A DNA stretch of 64,000 nucleotides from Monosporascus cannonballus (lineage: Eukaryota; Ascomycota; Sordariomycetes; Xylariales). Below are positions 1-12,280 of this stretch, one piece after another. Position 1 is the first letter of the stretch; the number at the start of each line of letters is the position of its first letter. Under the pieces are notes generated by a model. The model ran no database searches. It had not been told where the DNA came from and saw only the letters and a program-made list of their open reading frames with translations. A program made the position numbers and the translations under genes. The stretch lies in assembly GCA_004154925.1 (NCBI GenBank), contig QJNS01000108.1:186001-250000 (forward strand). The letters run 5' to 3'.

Positions 1-1543
1 TTCAACCTCGCGCACGATATATCTACGCCGTCTACGTGCCCGCTTGAGGCTTGCTCCTATGTTGCAAGACGCTGCTTGTTTGGTGGCCGCCGCGCTTTTC
101 GTTTCCGTCACGTAGAAGCGAGTGGCGAGCTATATGCGAATTAAATGAAATCCGGCATAATTGACCTATAGGTAGCGACGTATATGTCTTACCTACCCCC
201 AACTTCCGTGCGGATAAACGAAACGGTTGTTAACTGAGTGACTGGCCACGTGATACGTATGGAACCTTACGGTCACAACGGAAGGGAACCGGGCACGGAC
301 AACCAGGAACCGGTACCCGGAACCTCCACCTCCAGATTCACTATAGATATATAATCCACTCATGTGCAGTACGATCAATCCATTAGCTTAATCAGATCTC
401 GGGCGCCAGCAACTATCCAAAATTTCCTAGATATATTTCCTGCTTCATTAACCTACCCACCACACGCGGATAGGGGGGACCTAGGCTCCGGGCCTGTGCT
501 AGGGATCTGGCTACGAAGCTTCATGTTTCGAGCTCATTTCTCTCTAACAGTGGTATAATATCCTAGGAACTAGCAACGTAGTCCGCCGCATGTGACCGAT
601 CATTAGGTAGGTAGGTAGGTAGGTAGGTAGGAGGGTCAGATCGGTATAACGGACGTTGACGAGTACATGGATAAGTGCGAAGAGACAGGAAGCCTGAGCA
701 CGAATGGTACCGGGGGCGGGCATCGATCGCAGTCAAACTTAAGACACGCACCTACCTCCGTGTGCCAACAGCTTCCCTCCGATACCTAGGTATCTAATGT
801 GCATCCGTTTTATGTGCCTAGCTGACACGCTTGCTAACCAACGAAACGCCCACAAGTATTAAGTATACTTCTGGCGATGGTGAGAGGCCACCGCCCGAGT
901 ACCAGGTAAAGCCATCCCGGCATCTGAACACTTCTCGACGCGCATGACGAAGTGACTGGATACGGACCGCTGCGAACCCCCTATTGTGCAAGTGGAAAAA
1001 GCATAATTAACCCCCAGCCATTCTATTAATAGCCGGACGGGCGTAGTTAGTATCAACTACCTGGTTACCTGCTCTTCCACATCCTTCCCTTTCCTTGCCA
1101 GCCTTAAAATCAACGCCGATTTCTTGTAGTCCGGGTATACATCAAATGCCCAAAGGCGCGCCCGCCGATCGGTTCATCAAAAGTGCCCTTCCTCCTGTAT
1201 GCAGCCCATAAACTGGTCGGAATAGACGTCAAAATATATGTCTATACATCGAGCCCGACGTGACAATTTCCTCTAGCGCGCAGAGACATAGTCCCCACTT
1301 GTTCCTATCCGTTTCTCCCTATCGGGAGCTGCAGAGCGGACTTACGTATTAGCCGTAATGCCGACAACATACCAGCACGGGAGGATGGGATCCGCGTCCG
1401 ATAGAGAATGGCCACATTACCAGGCGGCGACGAGATTACGTGTAGGATTATGCTGGGGGATGTGGGCGAATGGCCGGCTTCTTCCACCGGCCGACCGGCC
1501 TCCAGCTATCCTTCACCGGCGCGGAAATTGCCGAGCCCTTTTC
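1..1543. other. Intergenic stretch, no gene recognised
   Basis: Mixed-composition DNA with no open frame that reads like protein. Several short frames exist on both strands, but they start at non-ATG codons or have no domain-like content. The only clear structure is a TAGG microsatellite at 604-631. It lies downstream of the minus-strand Shg1-domain gene, so its right end should contain that gene's 3' untranslated region. Confidence 0.6.
604..631. repeat. (TAGG)7 microsatellite
   Basis: Seven perfect tandem copies of TAGG. Shorter runs of the same unit recur in other intergenic parts of the window (near 12043, 20650, 22170 and 24701), so this is a genome-wide simple-sequence habit and not a local element. 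Confidence 0.95.
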
Positions 1544-4363
1544 CTAGCGCGGACTACGGCTTCGTCTGCGACTGCGGCTCCGGTCCCTCCTACTGCCCCG
1601 GTCCCTGTCCCGCCGGGGCTCCGTGCTCCGGTCGCGGCGGCTCTGCCGGTCCCTGCTTCTTTCCCTATCGCGGTCTCTGTCCCTATCCTTGTCTCGACGG
1701 TCGTTCCTGTCCCGGTCCCTGTCTCGATCACGCTCGCGGTACTTGTCGATGCTAGGCCTGCGTGAATCCCTCTGGCGGTCCCTGTCGCGGTCCCTGTCCC
1801 GAGAGCGACGGCGTTCCCTATCACGATCGCGGTCGCGATCCTTATCCCGGCTGCGACTCCGGTCCCGCTCACGATCGCGGCGGCGACTGTGACTTCGGCT
1901 GCGACTACGGCGCCGTCGATCATCTTTGTCACGATCCCTATCTCTCGTGCGGTCGCGGTCGTTTGGACGGTAGCGATCAATCTCGTCCAGGGTGTACGTG
2001 GTGCGCCTAACTTCGGGGGAGCGGTCACCGACGCTGCGTTTATCGTCAACACCTGGAACAGGGAGCCCCTTTTCGCGCGCTTCCCGCTGCGCAGCTAAAT
2101 AGGCCTTGGCTTCCTGCTCTCGCTTCTTGATCTCTCCCTGTTTCCAGGCCTCTGCATCGCTGATGTCGGTCGTTCGTGGTGAGCGGGAACGGCTCTTCCG
2201 GTCCCGCGCCTGGTCCCTCTCGCGCTCCTTATCGCGGTCCTTGTCACGGTCACGGCGCTTTTCTCTGTCCTTACTCGTGGCTCGTTTAGCAGACCGACTA
2301 CGCTCACGGCGGTCACGCAAACGCGAGCGGCTCCTATCCCGTCGTTCGGTCCGGGACCGAGGCGAGCGTGATCTGTCCCGTCGATCATCGCGGCGAGCGC
2401 GAGACCGGCTCCGGTCACGCTTGTCTCGGTCGTCTCTGGCACGTGACCGACTACGGTCCCTCCGACTTGGCCTATACTCATCCCGCGTGAGGCTCACTTC
2501 TGCCCGTTCGACCCTGGTTCTAGATCTGCTTCTGTCGTGGCGGTCTCGATCGGCGCGTAAGCGGGACCGACTTCCATCTCTGCGCTCCGGCCTGTAGTGG
2601 TCCCTCTCTCTGGGGGCATCCCTGCCCCGATCCCGATCACGGTCGCGGTCTCTGTCTCTGTCGCGATCTCTATCGCGATCTCTATCGCGGTCTCGATCAC
2701 GGTCTCTTGAGCGGCTGCGATGCCTGCGGTCCGATCTATGTCGAGATTTGCTCCTGTCTCTCCTCTCCGACCGTGCGGCAGAACGGCTGCGAGCCCTATG
2801 ACGATCGCGGTGTTTCGGGTCATCATCTGCGTCACGAGGTCGTTCGCCATGTTTGGATGGTGCAGGACTAGTCCGCCGCTCTTCTTTAGCTTTCGTGTCT
2901 TTAGAAATCCTATTTTCTTTGGGTTCACTAGGTTCGAGAGTTTCATTCTTGGCCTCCTTGCCGGGTTTCGAGTCTTTGGCATCTTTAGGTTCCTTCCCCT
3001 CTTTTGCCGAATCTTTCGAGTCAGCTTTTACAAGCTCGGGAGGCTTCTTGACATCGGAAGTTTTGGCCGGATCGCGTCTAATGGGCTGAATAGCGGATGC
3101 GGGTTTGCTCCTTCGAGGGGGCGGCGCAAGGGCCTCGTCGATCTCCATCTCGGGAGGTTTCGTCTCACTATTCTTCGTGCTTTCGCGCAGCAGGTCCGCA
3201 AGTGCTTCTTGTTCAAGCCTCTCGTGCTCTTCTTTCGTGAGCTGTTTCTTGACTTCGACGGTTTTTCCACGTCCCGGTTCTTCACTAGACCGGTCACGTC
3301 GTCGTCGCTCTCTGCTGTCGCGTCGCCGGCTGCGGTCATGGTCACCCTCTCTATCTCTATCCCGATCCCTATCTCGATCCCTCACCCGGTCACGATCACG
3401 GTCTCGGTGCCGTGATCTGTCCCTGGATCTAGATCTGGACCTGTGGCGATCTCTTTCACGGTCTCTGTCGCGCTCTCGTTCTCTAGCACGGCGACGTTCT
3501 TCCCTCTCCTTCTCGCGCTCGCGCTCACGTTCTTCTTCTCGTTTCTCGCGTTCCCGGCGGCGGGCATCTCTTTCCTCTTTGCGCTTGGCCTCGGCCTTCT
3601 CTAACTCACGCTCGCGCTTCTTACGCTCTTCACGTTCAATCTTGCGCTTCTCCTCCAGGATCTGCTCCTCTTTCTCCCTCAGCACGCGCCTTATGCGCTC
3701 GCGCTCGTTCAAGCGGCTAGAAGACTCGATCGCGTACTCCTCGTCGGTTTTGGAGCCGCGCACACGCTCGGCCTCTGCGGCTTCGGCGCCGATCTCGACC
3801 TCGCGCAGCTGACGGATGCGTGTCTCTATGGCGCGGACGTCGATAAGCTCGTCAATAACCTCTTCAGCCTTCTGGTAGACCCCTGATCTGTCAAGAGCGC
3901 CGTCGATCAGGGCAGCCGCCTTGCGACGATCGATGGAGAGCAGCTGGGAGGGGTTGCGCTCGACCTCCTGTTCGGCGACTTGGAGGATGGATTTTGTGAC
4001 CTGAGCTTCGTAGTCCTGGGCAGGGAGGTGTACTGTTAGTTACGGAATCGCTCAGGCAATAAGGATCGATATATATCTTCAAGGAACAAGCGCGATAGAG
4101 ACCGGGAAAGCTGCACGTACACTTGCTTCGAACTTCTCCCAGATCTGCTTGCGAATGGCATCGTAGCCACCTTTCTTCTTGAAGCTATGGGCCAACCCGT
4201 CAATGGCAGAACGAGTGGCAGAAGACAACGGTAACTCGGAAGCCTTATATTTGCGAGGTGCGATGGAGAGAGGCGCGGCGGGGGGGACAGATGCAGCAGC
4301 AGGCGTAGACACAGACCGAGGAGTTTGCTCCGTGGAAACCATGCTGACGGTCGCCGAAGCCAT
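1544..4363 (-). CDS. shg1: COMPASS complex Shg1-domain protein with RD/RS-rich tail
   Basis: Two exons, 4363-4121 and 4015-1544, give 904 residues. The 105-bp intron (4016-4120) has a GTACGT donor and a CCCAG acceptor in phase 0. ATG at 4363 is chosen because the upstream in-frame start is only TTG. Residues about 47-142 match the BOD1/SHG1 domain, including GGYDAIRKQIWEKFEAS and, across the splice, DYEAQVTKSILQVAEQEVE. Shg1 is a subunit of the Set1/COMPASS histone H3K4 methyltransferase, so a nuclear chromatin role is expected from the family. A charged coiled-coil-like stretch rich in E/R/K follows (about 160-260). The rest is low complexity, with alternating Arg-Asp and Arg-Ser dipeptides and a Lys/Pro/Glu-rich linker. 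The tail is far longer than the domain and resembles splicing-factor RS regions; its function here is inferred. The gene is divergent from the small gene at 5133. Confidence 0.85.
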
Positions 4364-5132
4364 TCGGCCTCGGAGTAGAAAGAATTCTTTGATCAAGTGA
4401 TTCTCATGTAGTACGATTAGGAGGGGGATGAGAAATGAAAAGCTAGACGTGCGGTGCGATCAGAAAAATATTTTGAGTTGAATGAACAGTTGTTTCGGTT
4501 ATCTTCTACAATTACATTGGATGGATGCCGGAGTAAAACAGCATTCCGACGAGAGAGAGAGATAGAATCAGGATTGGACCGATTTGAAGAGTTGGGAGGT
4601 TTGAATGGGCAGTTGATTGAGGAAAAGGTGAACAACTGACTGATATGATAATTTGGCGGCAGCTTCAATTGGTTAGACGCGTTTGACCAAGAACGAACGC
4701 CCGGGGAAGGAAAGCATCCTTGTAAAAGGCGTGCTGGCGGGGCGTAGCTAAAGTTGGTACATATGTACATAGGCCTTAGGCTTCACATGCAGGGTCGGTA
4801 AAACTCCGGCGGCCCTCTTAAATCGAGGTGGCAGAGCAGAGCGCAGTGCAGGTACCAGGTCTAACGTTAAGTTAGTATGCTAGAGGTGACCAACGCTAGC
4901 ATTTGCAGCTTCCATTCATCTGGTTTGCATTGCCAAATTCGACCTTTCACCCGAGAGAGTGAATCTAGATCCCAGCAAAAGCAAGCACCGCGACACGCAC
5001 GCCTCATCGGAGCTCGCACGTACTCGGCTCGAGGCTCAACAGGAAACCGGCGGCGCACGACGAGACAGCAGCACACGAAAGGGCCCCATAGAGGCGTCAC
5101 TCCACTCCCAATCCCTCTTCAATTCATTCACA
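4364..5132. promoter_or_regulatory. Divergent intergenic region (shg1 / small mitochondrial protein)
   Basis: A 769-bp gap between two start codons on opposite strands, so it must hold both promoters. I see GA-rich runs near 4550-4562 and no convincing TATA box or defined operator. No coding frame here looks real. Confidence 0.5.
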
Positions 5133-5582
5133 ATGGTGCACCGAGTCCTTTTCTGGTCGGGCTTCGGTATGACTACCACCACCATTACCTCCCACCCTAA
5201 CCTACCTTATCTATGTGCCTACCCATGCACTCCGAACCGGCAACCCCCCCCTCTTTCCCACCATCATGCCCGCCATGCGCATGCACCTAGGCATAACTGA
5301 CACCCTCGAATCCCAAAACTACGTACCGTGGACACTACAGGTAACTAACCAAACACCGTAGGCGTTGCCGTGCGCCTCTGGCAGCTGGGCCTCGAGATGC
5401 GGCCGTTCTTCAACCGGGGATCGCTGTGGGCCTACCCGGTGTTCGCGGGCGCCGGCGCGAGCTTCGGCTACTGGCTGCAGGGCGTTGAGGAGCGTCAGAC
5501 GGCCGTCCTCGAGGAGCGGAAGCAGACCATCCTCAAGAAGCGCGCGCGGAGGGCCGCCCGGGAGGTCAGCGAGGCCGCGTGA
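5133..5582 (+). CDS. Small single-span mitochondrial membrane protein, possible complex I accessory subunit
   Basis: Exons 5133-5166 and 5362-5582 give 84 residues. The 195-bp intron starts GTATGA, ends CCGTAG and is in phase 1. The protein begins MVHRVLFWSGFG and continues with VAVRLWQLGLEMRPFF. It has one probable membrane segment (LWAYPVFAGAGASFGYWL, residues about 34-51) and a basic, helical, Glu/Arg-rich C-terminus. This layout fits a small accessory subunit of the mitochondrial inner membrane. I recall similar fungal proteins being labelled NADH:ubiquinone oxidoreductase accessory subunits, but I cannot confirm which, so the function is tentative. The gene itself is well supported by clean splicing and strong coding character. 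Confidence 0.7.
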
Positions 5583-6056
5583 GTTAAAGGAAAGGGATGG
5601 AAAAGAACGAAGAGAGGGCCGAGAAGGGGTTGTAGGGGATGGGATTTCGAGAACGACGAATATGGTGCGGTGTACGTTTACACCGTTGGACGGCTTGTAT
5701 ATGAAGCGGGGGTAGAAATCACGGAACCAGGAAGACCAAAAATGAAGAAATCATCACATCACAGCAAGACCTCTGTTAAGGCGTGGTATTTTACTTTGTT
5801 TTGCGACAGCCTAGCTCGAGCCCCTGACTGGCTGAAGAGCTACATCCGGCTCCTCTTTCACGACGATGCCAAGCCGCTTTCAGTAACGCTATATGGCCAT
5901 GCCCACTTGTCACTGAACGCCAGCCTAACAGGTCCCAGCCTACCTAAGAAAACAACGGCAGGTCATCGCCGCCGCCAGGTCGTCCATTCGCGCCTCAAGT
6001 TCGGGAGTGTCCGTCCTCCCCCTCTCCTGCTGCGACAGCTCGAGAGTAACCCCTCT
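5583..6056. other. Convergent 3' intergenic region
   Basis: A 474-bp gap between the ends of two converging genes. It must contain both 3' ends. No motif or frame stands out; the open frame crossing 5670-6098 on the plus strand shows no protein-like features. Confidence 0.5.
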
Positions 6057-7522
6057 CTAGTTGGACTCCTCGAGCTTGCGCAGCAAATCTGGTACTGAGG
6101 TGGGCTGTACGCTGCCCAACTCCGTGATGATTAGTGACAAATATTTATCGGGTGTGTTGTCGTACAAGAGCCGAAACGACGCCGCCGAACTTCTCTCCGG
6201 GTCGATCTCGTTGTACGTGAGCGAGTCTGTAGCGACTCGCTCGGTGATGTTGATGGTTTCGCAGAGGACGTAGACCTGCTTGCCAAGCTGCTTGGCCAGA
6301 ACGGCTACGTCGCAGGAGCCGCATCGTGCATACATGGAGCCGTTGTTGAACATCGACTCTGCACCGAGTATAACGGTGGTGGCTTGGTGTACATGGGTTC
6401 TTAAACCACCAAAGTCGCCGCAATACGTCACCTTGATCCCCTCTGCCGCCAGCGACTTTGCCAATATCTGCCCTCTCCTGTCGTATGGTTCATCTATTAT
6501 GATCACCGAGAACTTCCTTCCGATTTTCGTGTAAGCGTGGATGATTGCACGCTCGACGCTGCTATTCCACCCAAATGTCAACACGACGTCGCCTTCCTCG
6601 ATTCTCAGCGCAGCCCTCTGTGTAATGACCAGGTTGGCAATATTGATGCGTTCCTGTATGAAATTGTCGATGCTATCGCACAGCTCCTTCTTGGCATCGT
6701 GCTCGACCACATCGGGGTCGATCTTGCTAACTTGTAACTTCAACCACCGGATAGCATTTCCCATGGAGAAGGACATCGGGCGGCACGCGATGAGGTAGTC
6801 AATCTGAGGATTGAGGACATGTGGTGTCAGATGGCGCGCGAGGGTGTTTCCCGGCGGCGTGGTGTATGAACTGATAACCTGTTCAACTCCTTTTAGCTCG
6901 GCGGAACAGTATCATGCGGGCCAACGGGGGCCCATGGCGTCATTCGCACCTTCTTAAAAGCTAAGAGTGTGGCCTTCAGCCTTGCGATGCTCTCATCGAC
7001 GGCGAAGGTGGCCATTTGCTGACCTAGAGCCAATACAGCCGGATGGACATCTTTGTCCGCTTGGGCCATGGGTATTCTCCGCGCCATGGAGAGGTGGCTA
7101 AAACACTCGGGTATCGTAACCTTGGGCTCAGGCACAGGAAAGGGCGCAACTGCCTTAGTCGTTGTAACCTTGTTCGCTGTACCGGTACCATCTTGCTTGC
7201 CCTTGGCTTTGTTCGCCTTGACCTCGCCGGCCGACGGGCCAAGTTGAGCTGGTGAGGAAGAAACTGCGGCCTCCCCCTTTGCTGTCTCTTTGGAGGATTT
7301 TGCTTGTGCGCGTCTCGCAGCCTTTTCGGCCTTGGCCTTTGCCTTCAGTTCTGCCCCGGAGAGCTTCTTCGGGGCAGCGGGGTCGTCTGCGGGGGCGCCT
7401 GCGGCTTTCTGTGCGGCTTTCTCGTCTGTCTTAGGAGGGGTTTCCAGCTTTGCAGGTTTTGCGGGTTGCGCGGGCTGTTGTGACGCGGTTGTGACAGGCG
7501 CAGCGTCCTGGTCTGTCGCCAT
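6057..7522 (-). CDS. gcd2: Translation initiation factor eIF2B subunit delta
   Basis: Exons 7522-6950 and 6878-6057 give 464 residues. The 71-bp intron (6879-6949) has donor GTGCGA, a GCTAA branch sequence and acceptor AACAG, phase 0. Splicing joins LLAFKKV to ISSYTTPPGNTLARHL, which restores the conserved eIF2B-delta block. The N-terminal 130 residues are Ala/Lys/Pro-rich and probably disordered, as is usual for this subunit. From about residue 140 on comes the Rossmann-like eIF2B regulatory-subunit fold, with MSFSMGNAIRWLK, GDVVLTFGWNSSVERAI, VILGAESMFNNGSMYARCG and YNEIDPE. Family knowledge: with Gcd1, Gcd6, Gcn3 and Gcd7 it forms the guanine-nucleotide exchange factor for eIF2 and senses eIF2-alpha phosphorylation. 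The length is normal and nothing is broken. Confidence 0.93.
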
Positions 7523-8792
7523 GGCAGTAATTGCGGAGCTCGCGAATGCCCGGGAATCTTGTGAATGGAAATGCGACAGTGAAGGGCGGTGCCTTTTGAA
7601 CTGCTACCCAGATCTTGACGTGATTTGGACGTTCGACTAGCAACTTTTCCTGAACGAGTTTGCAACAGGACAGAACAAATTAACTCGAAGTAACACCTGG
7701 GAAATGTGGAGTTCCCTTGCAAATGCTGAACGGGATTGAGAGGGTTCGGTTATCTTGGGTGTGAACGGCGGAGTGAATTGGAAGTCAGCCAGCACTTCAC
7801 ATGGACTATTTTCTGTTCAATTGCTTCAAGTTGGGATTGAGTCATTGGACGTGGGGCAACCAGGGGAATTTCTTTACGCTGATGTAAGTACATTTTAAAG
7901 TTACTAGGCATGGCTCTGGGTCTCCACAGCTTTGGGTTGATGAAGTCACCCATATGTACAACTCACAGGGGTATTGTTTGTTACCTCTGCTGGTCCACGA
8001 TATTCCTTATGAGGCCAAAGGTAGACAGGCTCCTATGGGGAATTGTGTGGAATCTATATTGGCAACTGCGGCCAAGGTCGATCTCTGTTGCCTTACGACA
8101 GCGGCAAGCACTGACAAAACCCCAGAGCATGTTTTTTTCCCATGTAAAGTTCCTATGGGAGTTTACCTGGTATAGTAGTGGACGCTTGTCAAGGGTACTA
8201 GCTACCTATAAATGCCGGTTGCCGTTGCACCTTCATAGCTGGGTATTTCAGAACAGCCACAAGTACCTATGTATCTTTAGACCACATAACACAACCTTGG
8301 GGGGCCAATACCTATGACAATAATGAGATGGCGCCTATTGTTAGTAGATGGATGATGGCTCAATTATCATGACCGGAGCCTGTGTGATATTGCCTGGATA
8401 ATGCCCTGATAAACAAAATGCGGATCTTATCCACGAACCACGTTGGTTAGTTCAATGAGGCGCGATCCCCAGACCCCTCTATGTGATAACAACCGGAGCC
8501 GTGTGGGGTTGAATCAGGAGATCGGATATTAGCCCTTCCCCCCTTCTCTGCAGCACAACGTCACCGGAACCAAATAACGTGTACATGTAGCAGGTAGAGT
8601 TTGTGGCCGGATTCCATAGAACACTCCATGTGGACAGCCAAGTTGCCAGTAAATACCCGCCTAGTAGTGAGCTGGTCTCATCTATCATGCATATATTCCT
8701 TAGGTATTCATTCAAGAAATTCCCTGTGTTTCGCAGTCCACCCCCTCGATGAACCCATTCTCCGTCTGTAAACTGAATTACATACCGCCGAG
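7523..8792. other. Divergent intergenic region (gcd2 / dak1)
   Basis: A 1.27-kb gap between divergent start codons. The longest plus frame (7910-8317) has an atypical, Cys/Trp/Leu-scattered composition and no recognisable motif. I see no RNA gene or transposon. The promoters of both neighbours must lie here. Confidence 0.5.
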
Positions 8793-10835
8793 ATGTCAGC
8801 CAAGCACTTCATCAACGACCCCACCGCGCTGGTGAACTCGGCCCTGCAGAGCCTCACCCTGACTAACCCATCCCTCGCACTCGATGCCGAGAACAAGATC
8901 GTCTACCGCCGGCCCTCCGATGGCGAGACACCGCAAGTGTCCCTCGTTAGCGGCGGCGGCAGCGGGCACGAGCCGAGCTTTGGAGGCCTTGTGGGCCGGT
9001 AAGCAACTTCTCGGTTTATTTCTCCCCCCTTATTTCCTAGTTCCGGAGCGCAACTTTCCAAACGGAGACGTTTTGGAAGCCATGGCCCCCCCAAAATCCA
9101 TATCTTATAACTACCGGCTATTCGCCTATTCGACCAGGAAGGCCGATGACTAACTCCAGATGTTGTAATGTAGTGGGCTACTCTCCGCCGCCGTGGCGGG
9201 GACCGTGTTCGCGTCGCCGAGCGCGGTGCAGGTGCGGCGGGCCGTCGAGTCGCGCGTGGACACCTCGCGCGGCGTCCTCGTCGTCGTCATGAACTATACG
9301 GGCGACGTGCTAAACTTCGGCGTCGCCGTCGAGCGCGCGCGTGCCGCGGGACTGTGCGTTGAGATGGTTGTCGTGGGCGACGACGTGGGCGTCGGCCGTG
9401 CCCGCGGCGGTAAGGTCGGACGCCGGGGCATCGCGGGCACCGTGCTCGTGCACAAGATCGCCGGCGCGCTCGCGGCGCAGGGCGCGAGCCTCGAGGAAAC
9501 CCACAAGGTCGCGCGGCTGACAGCCGAGAACCTCGTCAGCGTCGGCGCGAGCCTGGAGCACGTCCACGTCCCCGGGCGCGCGCCGCCGGATCCGAGGTCC
9601 GCCGAGAGCCTGGCGCCCGGCGAGGTCGAGATCGGCATGGGCATCCATAACGAGGCCGGGTCGGGCAGGGCGAGGGTCGAGCTCCCCGAGCTTGTGCGCA
9701 CGATGCTGGCGCAGCTGCTGGATCAGAACGACAAGGACAGGGCATTCCTCAGGGTGAATTCGAACGAGGTCGTCCTGCTCGTCAACAACCTCGGAGGGGT
9801 CAGCGTCCTCGAGCTCGGCGGCATCACTACCGAGGTGGTGAAGCAGCTGGAGCAGTGGGGCATCCGGCCAGTACGGGTCTTGAGCGGGACCTACATGACG
9901 AGCTTGAATGGGCTCGGGTTTAGCATTTCCCTCCTGAACGTCGTGAACACGGACATCGGGGGCCCTAGCATGATACAACTATTGGATTACCCTTGCGAAG
10001 CCACGGGTTGGGCGGCCCCCATTTCTAAGAATACTTGGGAGGCAAAGAACACGGCAACGAGAGAAGATAAGGGGCAATCGAGCGAGGAGAGCACACCGAG
10101 CGGGCTCAAGTTTGATGCGACAACATTCAAATATTCTCTCGCATCGGGCCTACAAGCGGTCGTTGAAGCAGAGCCGGAGGTCACGAGATACGACACAGTT
10201 GTTGGCGATGGTGACTGTGGTATTGGCTTGAAACGCGGTGCTGAAGGTAAGCTCCTCTTTGAATACCGTGGCAAAGGCCTTATTATTGACCGGGGAAAAA
10301 AGCCATCCTTAAGCATCTGAAAGAGAGACCGCCTACGGGAGACGTCCTTATGGACGTCGCACAGATAGTACCAGCCGTGGAAACAAGCATGGACGGTACA
10401 TCAGGTGCACTGTTTTCTATCTTCCTCAACGCTCTCGTCAACGCGCTTCGTGGACTCGCACCTGGCGATGCTTCGCCAAAAGTATGGGGCGCTGCCCTGA
10501 AGCAAAGCTGCGACGCGCTGGCAAGATATACACCTGCAAGGCCCGGCGATCGCACACTAGTAGATGCCCTGTATCCCTTCGTCGAGGAGCTTCAAAAGTC
10601 GGGAGATATCAAAACGGCAGCAGAAGCTTCTAGGGATGCTGCGTTGGGGACAAAGGGGATGGTGGCTTCTCTGGGTCGCGCTGTGTACATCGGCAGCTCA
10701 GGTTATGAAGAGGTCCCCGATCCAGGCGCTTGGGGGCTTGCTTGCCTTTTCCTTGGTCTGGCTGGGTTGAAGTATGAAGACGATGGATGGGAGACTGTAT
10801 CAACCGTCGTCACAGCCCAAGAATCTGTAGAATGA
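8793..10835 (+). CDS. dak1: Dihydroxyacetone (glycerone) kinase
   Basis: Three exons, 8793-8998, 9174-10246 and 10303-10835, give 603 residues, normal for single-chain ATP-dependent DAK. Intron 1 (175 bp, GTAAGC...TAG, phase 2) has a GACTAAC branch; intron 2 is 56 bp (GTAAGC...AAAAG, phase 1). The DhaK half carries GGGSGHEP (His59), NYTGD (Asp113) and GIHNEAG (His227, the residue that holds dihydroxyacetone covalently in the family). The DhaL half carries VVGDGDCG with Asp409/414/416 for Mg-ATP, MDGTSGALFSIF and SLGRAVYIG. The enzyme phosphorylates dihydroxyacetone to dihydroxyacetone phosphate in cytosolic glycerol metabolism and detoxification. No peroxisomal SKL tail is present. The start of exon 2 is markedly GC-rich compared with exon 3. 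Confidence 0.95.
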
Positions 10836-12280
10836 TGTCAGATACGGTGGGCAGTGAAAAGCCCTGCTCGTTTGATCCTATATTAGTCATATGTCTATTC
10901 ATGACCTTGGCGCTTCTGTGCGCCGCTTGCCTGCTTCCATCAGCTGCTATGGAGAAACAAGCCTACAAAACTGCCGGTCGGATCATCAAACCAACACACC
11001 CAGTTTTCACAACCGCGAATCCTCGACTTGGTCATATGCCTGACCCGTCTTAATCTGCTGAGTCCCAATCGCCTCTCCCATCTCATCCAGTGTGTCTAGC
11101 TTAGCAGTACCAAGATTACGGAATCTCCTCTTAAGAACCTGTTCAGAGCGAACCGTTAGCTTAATCGGTTAGCTTATGCATTGAGGAATGTGGCAACAAA
11201 CATCTTGCTAATGAACCGATCCTTGTTGACCGGTCGCCCCTTTTTGCCGTTAGCTAGCCTCGGCGTCTCTGTCCACATCTCCTTCACGTTCTCCAGAACC
11301 ATGTTGCAGTGTCGGTCGAAGGCCTATTTATTATTAGTCCGCGCTCAAGTCGGTTGGTCGACGCAGTATATGTTACCTTGACGCGTGCCAGGAGCTTGCG
11401 GTTGTTTCGAATCGAGATGAGTACTTGCGTATGGCTTCGGACGGCTGTCTGGAGGATGGAAAGGGGGCCAGCGCTGAACTCATGTTCCTCGAGCAGCGAA
11501 ATCTCGTATTCCCTACGCCATATGTTAGCTCGCGCGCAGGGAGCCGGGAATCTTCGTTGGGTAGGTCAGGTCGCGTACGTTAACTCATTGCGCGGCTTAG
11601 TAAGAAGCTCCCTAGAGAAACAAGTTAGCTGTATTATTCATGGACTGAGTGGGTTTGCCGAGCCGAACGCACTGGATTTTCGAGTCCGCCATATTGCCTA
11701 CTAATCGCCGTGTTTAAGTCGTTGTCAGGCAGAGAGGAATGACTTAGGATGATGTAGCAAGCAAGGCTGAAAAATGGAGGTTAGGGTAGGTAACTTAGCT
11801 CTTGAAATTCTCCAGATTGGTGACGGTGAGCGTAAGGTTCTTCTGATTGGCCCCAAGTCCCCTTAGTCTGGGTGCAGCCCTCCGGAGAGCACAGAGAGAC
11901 CAAGCCGAGAAAGCAGGGGTTATGAAGGTACCTGCTGCTTGAGGCTCAGTGGCTCAAACACTCGCACCTGGCCGACTCCTCAGGGGATTAGTGGGGCTAC
12001 CTGAGTAACACTCGACTACCCATGTGATAAGTGATCAAGCCTGGTAGGTAGGTAGGCGCTCGTAGGTACTTCGTCATATGTTACAAACGATAGCCCCACT
12101 TCTGCTTGATAGAATATGAAGTTATCGGGTACGAAGGCATTCATTCTATCGATTGACTTTAAGCTTTGAAAACTAGGTCCTAAGTATTGCAACAAACCGA
12201 GTGGTTCGTGATCATTGGAGCCCCAACAATTCCCAATGCGCTCATACCTCCTGCTTGCGCATTGAGACAAGGCAGATTAG
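10836..12280. other. Intergenic stretch upstream of the hydroxyisobutyryl-CoA hydrolase gene
   Basis: 1.45 kb between two plus-strand genes. A short minus-strand frame ending near 11804 (last residues NLTLTVTNLENFKS) and an 84-codon minus frame at 12016-12270 look mildly protein-like, but neither has an ATG in context or a recognisable family. A short TAGG run occurs near 12043-12054. No RNA gene was seen. Confidence 0.45.

Noticed and set aside
1358..3812. Many long open frames on both strands opposite or across the Shg1-domain gene
   Set aside because: They are shadows of the repetitive Arg/Asp/Ser codons; their products are monotonous Ser/Arg or Gly/Thr strings, and the minus-strand frame with the Shg1 domain explains the region.
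7910..8317. 135-codon plus frame upstream of dak1
   Set aside because: Irregular composition rich in Cys, Trp and Leu without a pattern; probably chance.
9294..9978. Antisense open frames of up to 222 codons within dak1 exon 2
   Set aside because: GC-rich coding DNA has few stops on the opposite strand; the dak1 frame carries all the conserved kinase motifs.
11800..11945. Short minus-strand frame ending NLTLTVTNLENFKS that looked like a protein C-terminus
   Set aside because: Only about 46 codons, no ATG, and upstream exons could not be joined in frame; no family recognised.
12016..12270. 84-codon minus-strand frame next to the hydroxyisobutyryl-CoA hydrolase start
   Set aside because: It begins at TTG, overlaps a simple TAGG/CCTA repeat, has no family motif and would occupy the neighbour's promoter.
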